A DNA stretch of 64,000 nt, from assembly GCA_947579605.1 (NCBI GenBank), contig OX388322.1:1922001-1986000 (forward strand), in the 5' to 3' direction. The translations under genes were made by a program, and so were the position numbers. Positions 11,301 to 23,300 of the stretch are shown here, one piece after another (positions within the stretch are counted from its first letter, which is position 1; each line of letters opens with the position of its first letter). This DNA comes from Athripsodes cinereus (taxonomy: Eukaryota; Arthropoda; Insecta; Trichoptera; Leptoceridae). The notes under the pieces were generated by a model that was not told the origin of the DNA, did not search any database, and worked only from the letters and a program-made list of their open reading frames with translations.

Positions 11301-11713
11301 GTTAAAGGCAGCAGGTATGCATAAAAAAAATAATGTCAATTAACATATTCAATTCAGCAATGGTGATGATGTACGCAGTCACCCATTCTGAATATCTTAC
11401 TTTTTTAATAAATGGGAAAGATGAACTGTATGTTCATTAATACATGGAATTAATCCACTGGCAACCCTACTTGTAGATAGTACTGATAGATAGTACTATG
11501 AAATTCAATAGAATATAATCCAATCTAAAACAAGCACAAATCCAAGAGATGTAAAACGTTTTTTTCAACATAATAAACATTTTTCAAAAACTGGTCAAAC
11601 TAGCAACAGACTTTTTTAACCTTTAATGTTCTGACATCATTAAGATATGGTTAAAAATGGTTGCTTCTATTCGTTTGAATTCAATATTTCTATATTGGTT
11701 ATTTTAAACCTAT

Positions 11714-14317
11714 TTAAAACCATTTGACATTGTCTTCCTTTGTCACAACAACCCCGTGTCGTTTCTTCAAATGTTTTTTCATAGTTTGCTTATATTTCGT
11801 TGTAAAATCACATAATTGACAAGACTTCGCCGCCATATGACGTTTACAATGAACAGACAACTGCGATTTATCATTCGATGTGTAAGAACAATGCTCGCAA
11901 GAGAAATTAACAATACCTTTTTTATGTTCTTTCATATGAGCGTTCATTATATATTTATTAACTGTTCTAAATCCGCACGTATCGCAAGTTTGCATATACT
12001 TTTCGGGGAAATGCGAAAACCTGTGTACTTTTAACCCAGTATGACTCGAACAAGAATAATTACATCCTTCAATTGTACATTGAAAAGGTTTTTCTTGAGT
12101 GTGAACTCGTTTATGATTATCGATTGACGTTCTTAAGTGTGTAGTATAATTACAAAAATCACACTTGTATTTAGGAGGCAGATGCGATTCTCTATGTTGA
12201 TAGAATGTTACTTTATTATTAAAAGTTTTGCCACATTCGTCACATAAGCAAACAGTTTCTTTCGCTTGTTTCGATTCTGGATGTTCTGTGTATGTGTGTT
12301 TCTCTAATTCTTTAAACGTTGCAGTTTTAAAATCACAATACGAACATGACACAGGCTTAACGCCATTCCAATGTTGGTTGATGAGATGAATGTCCATACC
12401 ATATTGCCTCTTTGTCGCGTACGAACAAAGTTTACATTTAAATATTAACATACTCTTTTTAGAACCAGGTTTTAAAACACCGCCACGAGCTACAACATCG
12501 TAACAATCATTACCACTCACGTAAGGATCGTCTATATGATCACTTCTGAAATGTTTAATCATTGCGACGTACGAGCGGAATGTTTCAGAACATACAACGC
12601 ACACTGAAGGTTTACGTTCCGTACTCGACATCTTACTTTTAGAAACGTGAATCACTTTAATATGCCTCCTGAGAGAAGAATTATTGATAAACTTCTGATT
12701 ACATAATGAACACGTCGGGTTATTAGTTTGTGAATATTTTTTAATGCCGTGTTCACCGGCAATGTGTGCTAATAAAGCTGCATTATCAGGTAAAACAAGA
12801 CCACATTGTACACATTTGAATTCGTTGAAATCTTCTGAATCTCTTCTATCGGTTCTTTCTTTCATCGATGCCGCATATTCACTGAGAATCAATGAATTAT
12901 CGTCTCGATATTTATGTTCTTCTTGAATATGACTCTTGAGTAGGGACAATTCTGAGAAGTTTTTCTTACAAATGAGACATTCGTGATGTTTATTAGCTGC
13001 TGTTTCTCTTTCTGCCGTAGAATGATATTTAGTTAAATGAGGATACAGTTCTGAATACGGTATATTTACACGACAGTAAGGACACTGTGTACATTGAGTT
13101 GAGAGGTTATTAGAATTGGCGTAATTACTTAAATCAATGCTGTTAGGTTTAACTATTATACTCATATGATTATCCTCAACGTGTTTGGCTATATCACTCA
13201 TTGTACGGAAACATAATAGACACTCAGTGCATTCAAAATCCGCGAGTAACTTACCAATATAACAAGAACTTCTAGTGACATGTTCGAGTAAATGTTGCCT
13301 GGAGTCAAATAACGTACCGCATTTTCTGCAAGGCCATTGAGGAGTGTTTTCATCATACATACCGTGTATGGTCTTCAAATGCATTCTAAATATATACTGA
13401 GACATTGTAAAGAATACACACAGTTTACATTCAAACAATTTACCAACGCATTCTTCACGTTTATGTTCTGCCTTAACGTGTCTTTCAAATTCAATGACGC
13501 TAAAGAAAATATGACCGCAAACTTTGCAGAATGATTCTTCTTCTAATTCGGAAGCGTCTAATATTGTCTGTATCGCATCATATTCAATTGGGTGTACTTT
13601 ATGAATATGTTCCATCAAATTCTTTCTGCTCGATAATAAATAACCGCAAGCTTGACATTGTTGAATACCGTCTTGATTGACACCGATTATATCACCAGTT
13701 AGTTGTAAATCTTTTTTAAGATCTACAAACTCGGTTTTAGGTTTATTTTTATTCACAGATATATTCAATTTAACACCACTAACTTGCGGTTTGTACTCTT
13801 GTTTGATAACTTGTACGTTATCCCCCGTATTATCCATTTCTCCATGAATTGCAACTAAATGCAGTCGTAAACCTTTCGGCGAAATATATTTTGATTGACA
13901 AATCTTACATTGGTATTTGAATCTAGCATCTTCAGTTTCGTGATACTTGCCGTAGTGATACGCAAAACTAGCTCGCTTAGCGAAAACTTTATTACAATCC
14001 TTACACTCCCATTTATCGTTTTTAAAGATGCACTTGTCTAATATTTTATCTTCGTCGACCCCGTGCACACGTTTGACGTGGATTCTCAATGCTTGAGGAT
14101 TGCTGTAGTCCATATCGCACAAGTTACACTTGTAATCGAAGCCTTGCACGAGTATTCCGTGATCACGTTTCAAATGATATAAGCACATGGAGTCCTTGAT
14201 GAATTTGGATCCGCACATCTTACAGACCAAACGATTGTTAGTGTCTCTTTTGCAGTTGGCTTCCAAGATCCGGTTTTGACTCTCGAGAATGCTGGCTTGC
14301 AACAGGTCTGATGAATT
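11714..14317 (-). CDS. Zinc-finger gene exon 9: terminal exon with about 22 fingers
   Basis: 867 codons after a TTTGACAG acceptor, ending VTKEDNVKWF and TAA. It opens with the same two-finger module as exons 2 to 8 (CKMCGSKF...YHLKRDH and CNLCDMDY...HVKRVH). About 20 further C2H2 fingers follow, some degenerate (for instance one near 13270 ends RSSC where His is expected). The last eight fingers have short TGEKP-like linkers and include a C-x4-C finger (CTIEGCNYSC). Finger 5 (QCQACGYLLSS) and the C-terminal fingers align with the neighbouring gene. A weak ATTAAA lies about 90 bases downstream. Confidence 0.9.
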   Translation of the reverse strand, partial: NSSDLLQASILESQNRILEANCKRDTNNRLVCKMCGSKFIKDSMCLYHLKRDHGILVQGFDYKCNLCDMDYSNPQALRIHVKRVHGVDEDKILDKCIFKNDKWECKDCNKVFAKRASFAYHYGKYHETEDARFKYQCKICQSKYISPKGLRLHLVAIHGEMDNTGDNVQVIKQEYKPQVSGVKLNISVNKNKPKTEFVDLKKDLQLTGDIIGVNQDGIQQCQACGYLLSSRKNLMEHIHKVHPIEYDAIQTILDASELEEESFCKVCGHIFFSVIEFERHVKAEHKREECVGKLFECKLCVFFTMSQYIFRMHLKTIHGMYDENTPQWPCRKCGTLFDSRQHLLEHVTRSSCYIGKLLADFECTECLLCFRTMSDIAKHVEDNHMSIIVKPNSIDLSNYANSNNLSTQCTQCPYCRVNIPYSELYPHLTKYHSTAERETAANKHHECLICKKNFSELSLLKSHIQEEHKYRDDNSLILSEYAASMKERTDRRDSEDFNEFKCVQCGLVLPDNAALLAHIAGEHGIKKYSQTNNPTCSLCNQKFINNSSLRRHIKVIHVSKSKMSSTERKPSVCVVCSETFRSYVAMIKHFRSDHIDDPYVSGNDCYDVVARGGVLKPGSKKSMLIFKCKLCSYATKRQYGMDIHLINQHWNGVKPVSCSYCDFKTATFKELEKHTYTEHPESKQAKETVCLCDECGKTFNNKVTFYQHRESHLPPKYKCDFCNYTTHLRTSIDNHKRVHTQEKPFQCTIEGCNYSCSSHTGLKVHRFSHFPEKYMQTCDTCGFRTVNKYIMNAHMKEHKKGIVNFSCEHCSYTSNDKSQLSVHCKRHMAAKSCQLCDFTTKYKQTMKKHLKKRHGVVVTKEDNVKWF

Positions 14318-17300
14318 CTGTCAAAAAAAATATTAAATCATGTTTAATATCTTTTTGAATAATATGATCATTTTATATATTGACATTAGATTATCCAATA
14401 AATACAGTTTCATCACATAAGAGATTTTGAATGAACAAAATAATTAACCTAATAAATCTTTAGATACGAAATTGATTTAAGAGAATCAAGATTCTTCGTA
14501 CAGGTATATGTTAACCTCAAGTATGAGATATTAAAAATCATATTCCAACAAAATGGTAAACCATTGTTTCTGAACCTTATTTTTATGAGACAGAGAGGAC
14601 AGCTTGTATATTTATGTTAATCAGATACAGTTAGTCCACTGGCAACTCCATTTGCGGGAAATACCATAATGGCATAGGTAGTTAGATCCATTTGCAACTT
14701 TTTATTTCATACAATAAAGTTTATTTTACTTAATAAATATTTATTTCCTGCACATAACACCATCACCCCCACTTCCCTCACGGGATAGGCAGAAAAGAAC
14801 GAGCATCACTTCCTCCTGTCTTTGCACACGCTTTTTGCTTCTATCACATCCATGCCATTCATCACACAATTGCTCTCTTGCTCAATTAACCTTTTGTCAG
14901 CCATGTACTTATTTTTGTCACTCTGTTCTTATTCATTCTTTCTACATGCCCAAACCACCGTAACTTATTTACAATCATCTTGATTGTCACACCAGCTTTC
15001 ATTCGACATTCTTCTCGTGAAGCACTGATACGCACTCTATCTCTCAGACTATTACCACGCACTCTCCTCAACGATCTCATTTCTACTGCATTATTTTTTC
15101 CTATACATCTTATTGCATCTCTTTCGTATTAGAACTTTCAGATAGAAAATTTATATTATCTTCTATTGAATGGTATCTTCTCTGCCCTCCCCGCAAGAGA
15201 TGCAGTGAGCTTTTGTGAGTGAGAAATGATTGAGATAAAATGGAAGGGGTAGGCAGAGAGAGAAAACCATTTTTAAGATAATACATAAAAGTTTATTATG
15301 CGAATAAGATACAACTGGTCTTATACATTCAGTAGGTAGTAATTAAGTAATAGTACATTTAAAAAACAAGCTAATAACCATCAAATCAAATTAGACAAAT
15401 TAGATCAAATAAGACAACCAATCTGCACCCGATCAAATAAAAAAATCATTATTTTTTTAATCTGATCGATGGTTGACTCATTGGTTGGCTTAAGAAGGTA
15501 ATCTAATATGAAAAAATAAAAATGTTTAAAAAATATGCAATAACACATGGGAGTTGTACAAAAAATATGCAATAACACATAGGAATTGTACAAAAAATAT
15601 GCAATAACACATAGGAATTGTACAATAATATGCAATAAGACATGGGAATTGTACAAAAAATATGCAATAAGACATAGACATAGGAATGGATAACTTCATA
15701 TGTGAAAAAAATATTTACAAATTCAAAATTTTATTATTACATGTATACTTTTAAAGTTAATCTTTACCCAAGTAATGCAAATCAACTTCATATAATGAAT
15801 TACATTTTGTAACTTAATACAAACTTCACATAGAATTACAAAGTTTTCGCATTACTGAGTTTTGTAACTTCAATTGTGGAATTACATAATTTTGTAACTT
15901 CACATGTAATTCAACAAAACATCAAACAAATAAACTTCATTCATTTCATCTCATTACTTCTCAACGTCAAACTTCACCAACACACATAATCACAGACAAT
16001 AGAGTATATTAAAAACAAAGAATTGTAATGTTAAAAATCACACTTCAATCACAGAATTACAACCTCAAACAAACTTCACATTTAGCTTCGATACGTCACT
16101 AATACCAAATACTTTTTACATAAATGTAAAGAAATACAAGATTTTGCATTGCAATAATTTCTAATTGCATTGTTTTGTTACGTTGTAAAAAGTTGCATGA
16201 AGTTTTGTGTAACTTGCATAAGGCACAGCATTGTAAGTTTACACAAAACTTCACACAAAGAATTGCAAAGTTTTGTAATATCGCGCAAACTTCACACACA
16301 GAATTGCAAAGTTTTGTAATATCGCACAAACTTCACAAAACTTTCATTTAAACTTAGTTTTAAATCAAATTTGAGAAAATGGCACCAAAATATGCAAATT
16401 AAAAATATAAATTTGACTATAAATTTTTAAGCATCAATTTAGATCTTTTTAAATTTTCTTACATACTCCTACAGAACTATATGAGAAAATCTAATTATAG
16501 AATACTTAACAGCTACCAAAAACCCTTATCGTTAACCAAAATTACATCTTATCATATTTAACCTTTCCCCCACACCACACCAAATAACCGAAAACTGTAA
16601 AACACAGAAAACAACAAAAAAATCAGACGTATATACAACAGGCTGATTTATACTTTGTTTATTAAAGTAATAAAATGAGTTGCAATAAGTAAAAAAACAT
16701 CACAAATATACATTATATAATACACAAAATAGAAGTTCTATTCAATTTGCCACATTGTTGAAAATCACTCCTATTTTATTTGTAAGCCACATTTATGTAC
16801 ATTGATTTATTTTACAAATACAAATAAACAGCTTTCTAACAGATTTGCTAGATTCTTGTTGGTAGAGAAGAACTTCTAGCTAGATAAGAAAAAATTGTTG
16901 AAAATACCTGGGTTTAGTATTGTCGCCTGTCCACCATATGTACTGGTGTATTTATTATCCATAGAATATTTATTATTACAGACATTGAAAGTTAGTGAAC
17001 TTGACATTTTACGCGATCACATTACAGCTTTTTAGGAGAGAAATTTTAATTTGAGGGATGGAAGATGCGATGACAACATTGAAAGAGGAATAGTGGCCAG
17101 AACTACAGTGAATGGTGCATTTTAATACATTGTTACCAATAATAACAATGTGTCAAAAATGTCAACAATGTTAGTGCACCATTACTATTCTGGTACCGAC
17201 ACTTATGTATACAATCGAAACTAGGACACGGTCGAAGAATGAAAGTGCAATAAATGCTGCGGAGATGCGATTACTGAGAAGAACGGTTGGTAAAATGTTT

Positions 17301-20300
17301 CAGAGTTACAAATGAGGACTATGGAAAAAAGCAGTTGTTGTGGATAGAATGCAAGTAAATAAATTGTGATGGTTTGGATGTCGAGTGAATGGGTGATGAG
17401 GAGGGTGTATTTATCTGAAAGAGGTGTGAGAAAGTGCAGACCTCCAAAAACTATGTGGCTCAAACATATGAATCCAATTCTCAAAAACAGCCACGTGTTG
17501 AGTAAAAAAGATTGACGTGGCTATATTACGAGATATTGCATGAATGTGAAGGAATTGAAAAAAAAGATAGTAAGGATAGAGGAATATGCCGTTCCATTCC
17601 TTCTGCCAACCCCACTTAGGATATGGCATGAGGGTTTAGATAGATAGAGATATATTTAGCAAAGCTGTTAAAACTGATCTGCAAATAGCTGTGACTTAGA
17701 TCTCCGGCCGTGGGACAAAGGTTAAATATGACAATATATAAATTAATAAAGATTATACATTTACCCTAAGCAAGTTTTCATTAACTTCCGGGTGTAATCT
17801 GTTGATATGTGTCCTCAAAGCGGCTTTGCTGATGAATTCAACTTGACAGTATGAGCATTTGAATTCAAAACTTCCAATATCGATATTGTGGGCACGCTTT
17901 AAATGGTAAAGGAAGACTCCATCTTTGGAGTACCTCAGACCGCACTGATTACACCACCAAGAGCCTTCTAAATCTTTTTTCCCCTCTTTCTCCATGACCT
18001 CCCGTTCTAAATTCTGTTGTTTCTCTCTCGCTTCTCGTTCTTTGTCCATTTCAGCCCTGCTCCGCTTCGGTCGTCCCGCGGGTCTCCCCGATGTACTAGG
18101 ACCGCTCCCTTTCAATGAGGCCAATGTTACGTCGTCATCATCACTATCATCATCGTCGTCATCTGCACCAACTTTTCGTTTGATAGGTTTGTCTGATGCG
18201 TTTTCTAACTCGGCCCTTATGGGTGGTGATAGCTAGAAATACAAAAAATAAAACATTTAAATAGCACATTAATATAGATCAAAGTAAACAAAAAGAGTCC
18301 ACAGGCCTAATAGGCCTTCCACTCTTTTCCGTAAGTTTACAAGTGTGCTGTAAAAGACAGGTAGATATTTGTAAAATATCGCATGTAAGACATTTATCAA
18401 GTTTAAATAAAAGAAGTAATTCTCTTGCTTTTGAGTCACAAAGTCAAAGGTTCAATTCCCAGCCAGGGCAAAACAAAATACCTTTATCAAATTTTCCTGG
18501 GTGTGGATGTTACATGTATGTGTTTAGTGCATTGTACATATATATTAAATTGTTTATTTTCGTATGTTGATTTATTTGTGCAATATAGATTTTTTACGCG
18601 GCGGCAGAATTGCCATCCACACTTCTCAGCATTATACAACCAGATAAGTCTTCATATGATCAGTCATGGTCACACAAAAACTTAACAGTCTATTGCTGGG
18701 AAAAATTCACCTATCCAGATATACAGGATATCAAAGGATTAGGCTCAGAATGCGGGTTCAAAATACCAGCATTGTGCCTGAAATATCTATGTTCAAAAAC
18801 TTTCTAACAATATTACAAGTGTTTATTATTATTATTATATATGAGTTCCTGTGAGTTCCCATAATACAAGATTCATATTTGAGTTTGGGACTAACTCAAT
18901 CTGTGTGAATTGTCCATTTATATGTTATGTTATTCTAAATAACTTTTTTATGGTACAGAGAAAACCTGTGTAACTATTTATGGTATATTTTATGGAAAGG
19001 TAAAGTGGGATATATTGTACAGATATTCTCAAAAAAAGAATACTTAAACCAACCCATTTAAATTCACAAACTGTACATTGTAGTTTGAATTTAATTTTCA
19101 GCAGTGCTTCCAAAAATAAATAAAATAATTGTACATTCACGAGGAAGAGCACCAAAAAGATGGAAGGATAGCTGGTCCTCGGTGTCACAAGAGGGAACAA
19201 CTTCAGAAGCAATAGATCAATGATCTACTACATGAGGAAGAAGAAGAAAAATTGTATATTGCTCACTTTAGAAAGAAAGTTATCGTATTGTTTAGGATGC
19301 TTGTTGAGAACGTGGTATCGAAGTCCCGTGAAAGCCATGAAATCCAATGAGCAATGTGGACATTTGTGCTGGAAGCTTCCCATCTCTACTCCGTGATATC
19401 TCTTAAGGTGGTACATGAATACGCTGTCTCGGAAGAACTTTGTACCGCAGCGATTACACTCCCAGCCATCCTCGCACTTGGTACCTTCAGTTCTGATCTT
19501 TTCCAGGTCTCGAGTAGATACGGTAGCTGTACTGCTCGCCTGAGATCCCATGAACTAAACAAATAAAAAATAAATTGATAAAAGTTTAACTTTTAACCAT
19601 TTTTGGCGGAACCTATCATACTAAAATATTCATAAAATGCTGGGATCTATTAATTTATATTGAATACAATATACAATGTTAAAAATCGTTGGTTATACAA
19701 TTCAATGCACAGAGGACAAGTTTATCAATGTAATGTGATAACTTCCAACTAACCCTGTTACTGTAACAGCACAAAATCACTTGTGATAAACAACACCATT
19801 AAAAACTTTGTATAGTAGTATTCATATAAGAGTGCCTCACTCATAGGTAAAATGATTACTAACACATCCTCCAGTAATGAGTATGTTAGACACACCACAC
19901 AATCACAGCGAGGCTACTCAGTTACTAATACAATCACGTGTTCTGTAATACACATTACCTGTGACTGTGTGCGTAGTGGTGCTAGGGCACTTAAAAAAAT
20001 TCAAGTCTAATGGACGTGTGATCGTAAACATTTGTCAACAACCAAAAGAAAAAACATAGAACAGGAGTGATATATTTAAATTAAGAAATAAAAAATCTGT
20101 ATAGTATTAATACCAACAGTACTTACACCATCTTCCACGTGACAATTATTGTTGTGCGCACGCAAAGCCTTCAGAGACAAGAAACTCAGATTGCACTGCA
20201 CGCAGGGATAGTTGAAATCCTTTACGGCGATATTGTGTTGTCTCTTGAGGTGATAGATGAAGCGGACCTGCCTCGTGAAGGTAGAACTGCACTCGTTGCA

Positions 20301-23300
20301 CTCCCAGAGACCGTCATCCAGTTTCTTGCCGTGCTGCAATAGCTTTTCGTAATCTTCTTTTTTGGACGACTCTGTGCAATCGCTGGTATCCTAAAATACA
20401 CAAAAAAAAAAATCTTTTTAACAAAATTCAGCTTTTTTTTTGATAATATATAATTCATTCTCTCAAAATTGAGGAAAGCTTGTACTTTGAGGACTAATTC
20501 TATTATCTGCATATTAAAACACGTGTATATAAAAAAAGAACTTCCCACGGAAAACCTTATATAAGGATCTCTACTCTCTGCCAACCCAATAGATAAACTT
20601 TGAGCCAGACGATGAGAGCGGAAGTTCTTGAACGACAACTCGCAAATTAATAAAGTCAACAGAGGAATAATTTTATCTTGTTTCATTTACAACCTAATAA
20701 TATTTTTTACAATGCGAAAACAAAGAAAAAAATAATAAAGTTTTAACTCACTGCATCAGTAGAGAGATGTCTATGATTCATATGATCATTAAGTGCCCTC
20801 TGTGTAAGGAAAAATTCATCACAAGTCGGACAATTGAACTTGTTGTCTGTAACGTCCACTTTGTGCACGGTTTTCAAGTGTTTAATAAAGGCCGACTTTC
20901 TCCCGTACATAGCGCTGCAATTGTTGCACAGCCAAGTGCCGTGTTTGTCTTTCTTTCCGTGCTCCTGCAATTTGTTCAACTCTTCCACTAATAAATTTGA
21001 AGATTCACTGGACTCCTGCAATATAAAAATTGCCATTAATATCCAACTGTCTTATGATTACGGCTTAGGATGACAACCTATATGTTCATTACCATTACGG
21101 CATCTTCCACAAATGGGGTTGCTAGTAAACTAAGTGCGCGTTATTTTAAAAAACACATTTATTAAATAAGTTCCTTCAATTCCATTTATTGTATCAGCAT
21201 TAACTTAAGTTACACTTCATTTAAAATTATTTAATTAAATTCACACCAGTACAGAGTTGCCAGATTGTGTGGCCAAAATTACCTGCATTTTGCAAAAAAA
21301 AATAGAATACACATTAAAATTTCACCCCCCGTCGCTAAACTTTCGAAATGGTATAGGAATTTGGAATATTTCAAAAACTCCTCGGTTTTCTTAAAGAATA
21401 TTTTGTCACTGTACCTTTTTTTGCAATGTAACGGGTATTTGTACCACCGATGATTGTTTATGTCAATACTAAATTACTGTATATTTTGTATAAATATTGG
21501 TTTTGATTTTATTACCGTATATTTGTCGTAGGGTAATATATGGCAACGCTGCTCCAGTATATAACTTACTGTGTTAATTAATTTGGGTTTTATTTCAAAC
21601 TTAATTTCATTCTTAAGGTAAAAATAATGAAGTTGAACTCACCTCAGAACTAGCGACATACTTTTCTGGGTGCATCTTCTTAACGTGCCTCTGAAGCACG
21701 TCCCTCCGTGTAAATTGGAAATGGCAATGGTCACACTGATGTATCAACATGGGAGCCCCAACCTGATGGAACTTCTTCAGATGGATGACAAAGAGATTCT
21801 GTTTGGTGTAGCGCAACCCACATTTGTCACACCACCACACTCCGTCCTCGTCTTGATAACCATTCTCGTTCATCATTTTTTGTGGCATGTAGCTTGTCTG
21901 CTGAGATAAAAATATTGTTATAAATGATGACTACAATTTATAACTTAAAAAGATTTTAAAGTCTACAGTTAGAGATACAATGAGATATGTAAGTTATGTG
22001 TTTTGTCACAGACACGCACAAAGGGTTTAAGTTTGATAAAAGGGCTCTAGTTTTCCTCTTTCAGGCTTAATAAAGATATTCATAGTTCCATTTAAAGATG
22101 CAAATACTCATATACATTAGCAAACCCACAAAAATTGATTAGGTTTATGCAAAAAAAGTTTAATATTACCTGTGGAGCAAGATCAGGATGTAGTCTGAGA
22201 ATATGCACGGTGACGGCCTTTGAATTCCTAAATTCCAGTTTACAATGAGGACAGTTGTAATCAAATCCTCCGATGTTAATGTTATGAAACCTTTTCAAAT
22301 GATAGATAAACTTTACTCTAGCAACGCATCTCGTCCCACACTTGGTACACCACCAGAAACCCTCCTCATCTTTTTTACCATAATCCTTAAGCAGGAATTC
22401 TTCTTCCTCTTGTTCTTTCTTAAGCTAGAAAAAAATATAAAAAATTTATAATTTGCTTTTTAATATTCCTGTCGGGAGCATCGGGCAGAAACCGGTCTCA
22501 TCCATTCAAAGTGTCTTCTCGTCTATTGATAAAATTCATTATTTATTTAATCTGTGTTTGCACTATAAGTTATCTGAGAGTTTCTTGTGAGAAATGTAGA
22601 GATTGGTGCTAAACTTGCGTTTTATTTTATTATCCCTGCTTATTTGGCACGTAATTGAATAGATAGATAAATATAAAAGATAATAACATACCTTTCCTAT
22701 AGCTTTCGCCGAGGAAGGATGATGAAGACTCGCATGACGTCTGAGTCCGGCAACACTGATAAAATCCATCCCACAATCGTTACACTGATGTTGAAAGATA
22801 TCCGACTCGATTTTATGTGCTCTACGAAGATGGTGGATAAATGATGAACCTTTGCTGTAGATCCTTGGGCATCTTTTGCAACTCCAAACTCCATTAGCAT
22901 CCTGAGTTCCTTCGCTCTCCCTGATCATTTGTTCTACTTCTTTAGTGGACATCTCTTGCTTCTGTTTAAATTTATTACTACTAGTAGTACTATTTCCATT
23001 CTTCGTCTTCGTTTTTGTTTTTGTCTTTGATTTTGATTTCTTTTTAACCTTACTTTTACTTTTGCTCTCCTTTTTAATCTTTTTTGATTTTGTTTTGTAA
23101 GATTTACTCGACTCGGCCACTTCTTCGTCCACAAGCAATTCAGCCTCATCCTAGATAAAGAAATAAATAAAAGTACAACTAATAACAATAATAATAATAG
23201 ACAATTTATAATGTGCCGTTTTGTGGAATAAATCCACTTCAAGGGCGCATTATCCGCTGAAAGTTCTTAATAAAAGTTAATTACAATAAGAAATTAAAAT

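Larger units (their letters stand above)
14318..17764 (-). other. Intron 8 of the zinc-finger gene
   Basis: The longest intron of the gene. It holds an RTE-like fragment at 14756-15120, a 32-bp minisatellite at 15537-15680, an AT-rich repeat block at 15720-16345 and another RTE-like fragment at 17190-17655. The piece from 16350 to 17190 shows nothing recognisable. I looked for a further two-finger exon on the minus strand and found none. Confidence 0.6.

Noticed and set aside
15405..15656. Minus-strand frame with repeated YNSYVLLHIF units
   Set aside because: It is only the translation of the 32-bp minisatellite; the period is not a multiple of three, so the repeat would not keep its frame.
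15537..15680. CRISPR-like array
   Set aside because: The repeats are contiguous without unique spacers, and the genome is animal.
20222..20686. Minus-strand frame of 154 codons
   Set aside because: It covers exon 6 in a wrong frame and runs into the intron and a repeat; the correct frame has the C2H2 pair.
22934..23242. Minus-strand frame of 102 codons rich in Lys/Arg/Leu
   Set aside because: It is a frame shadow of zinc-finger exon 2 that also reads across its acceptor; the exon's own frame has intact fingers.
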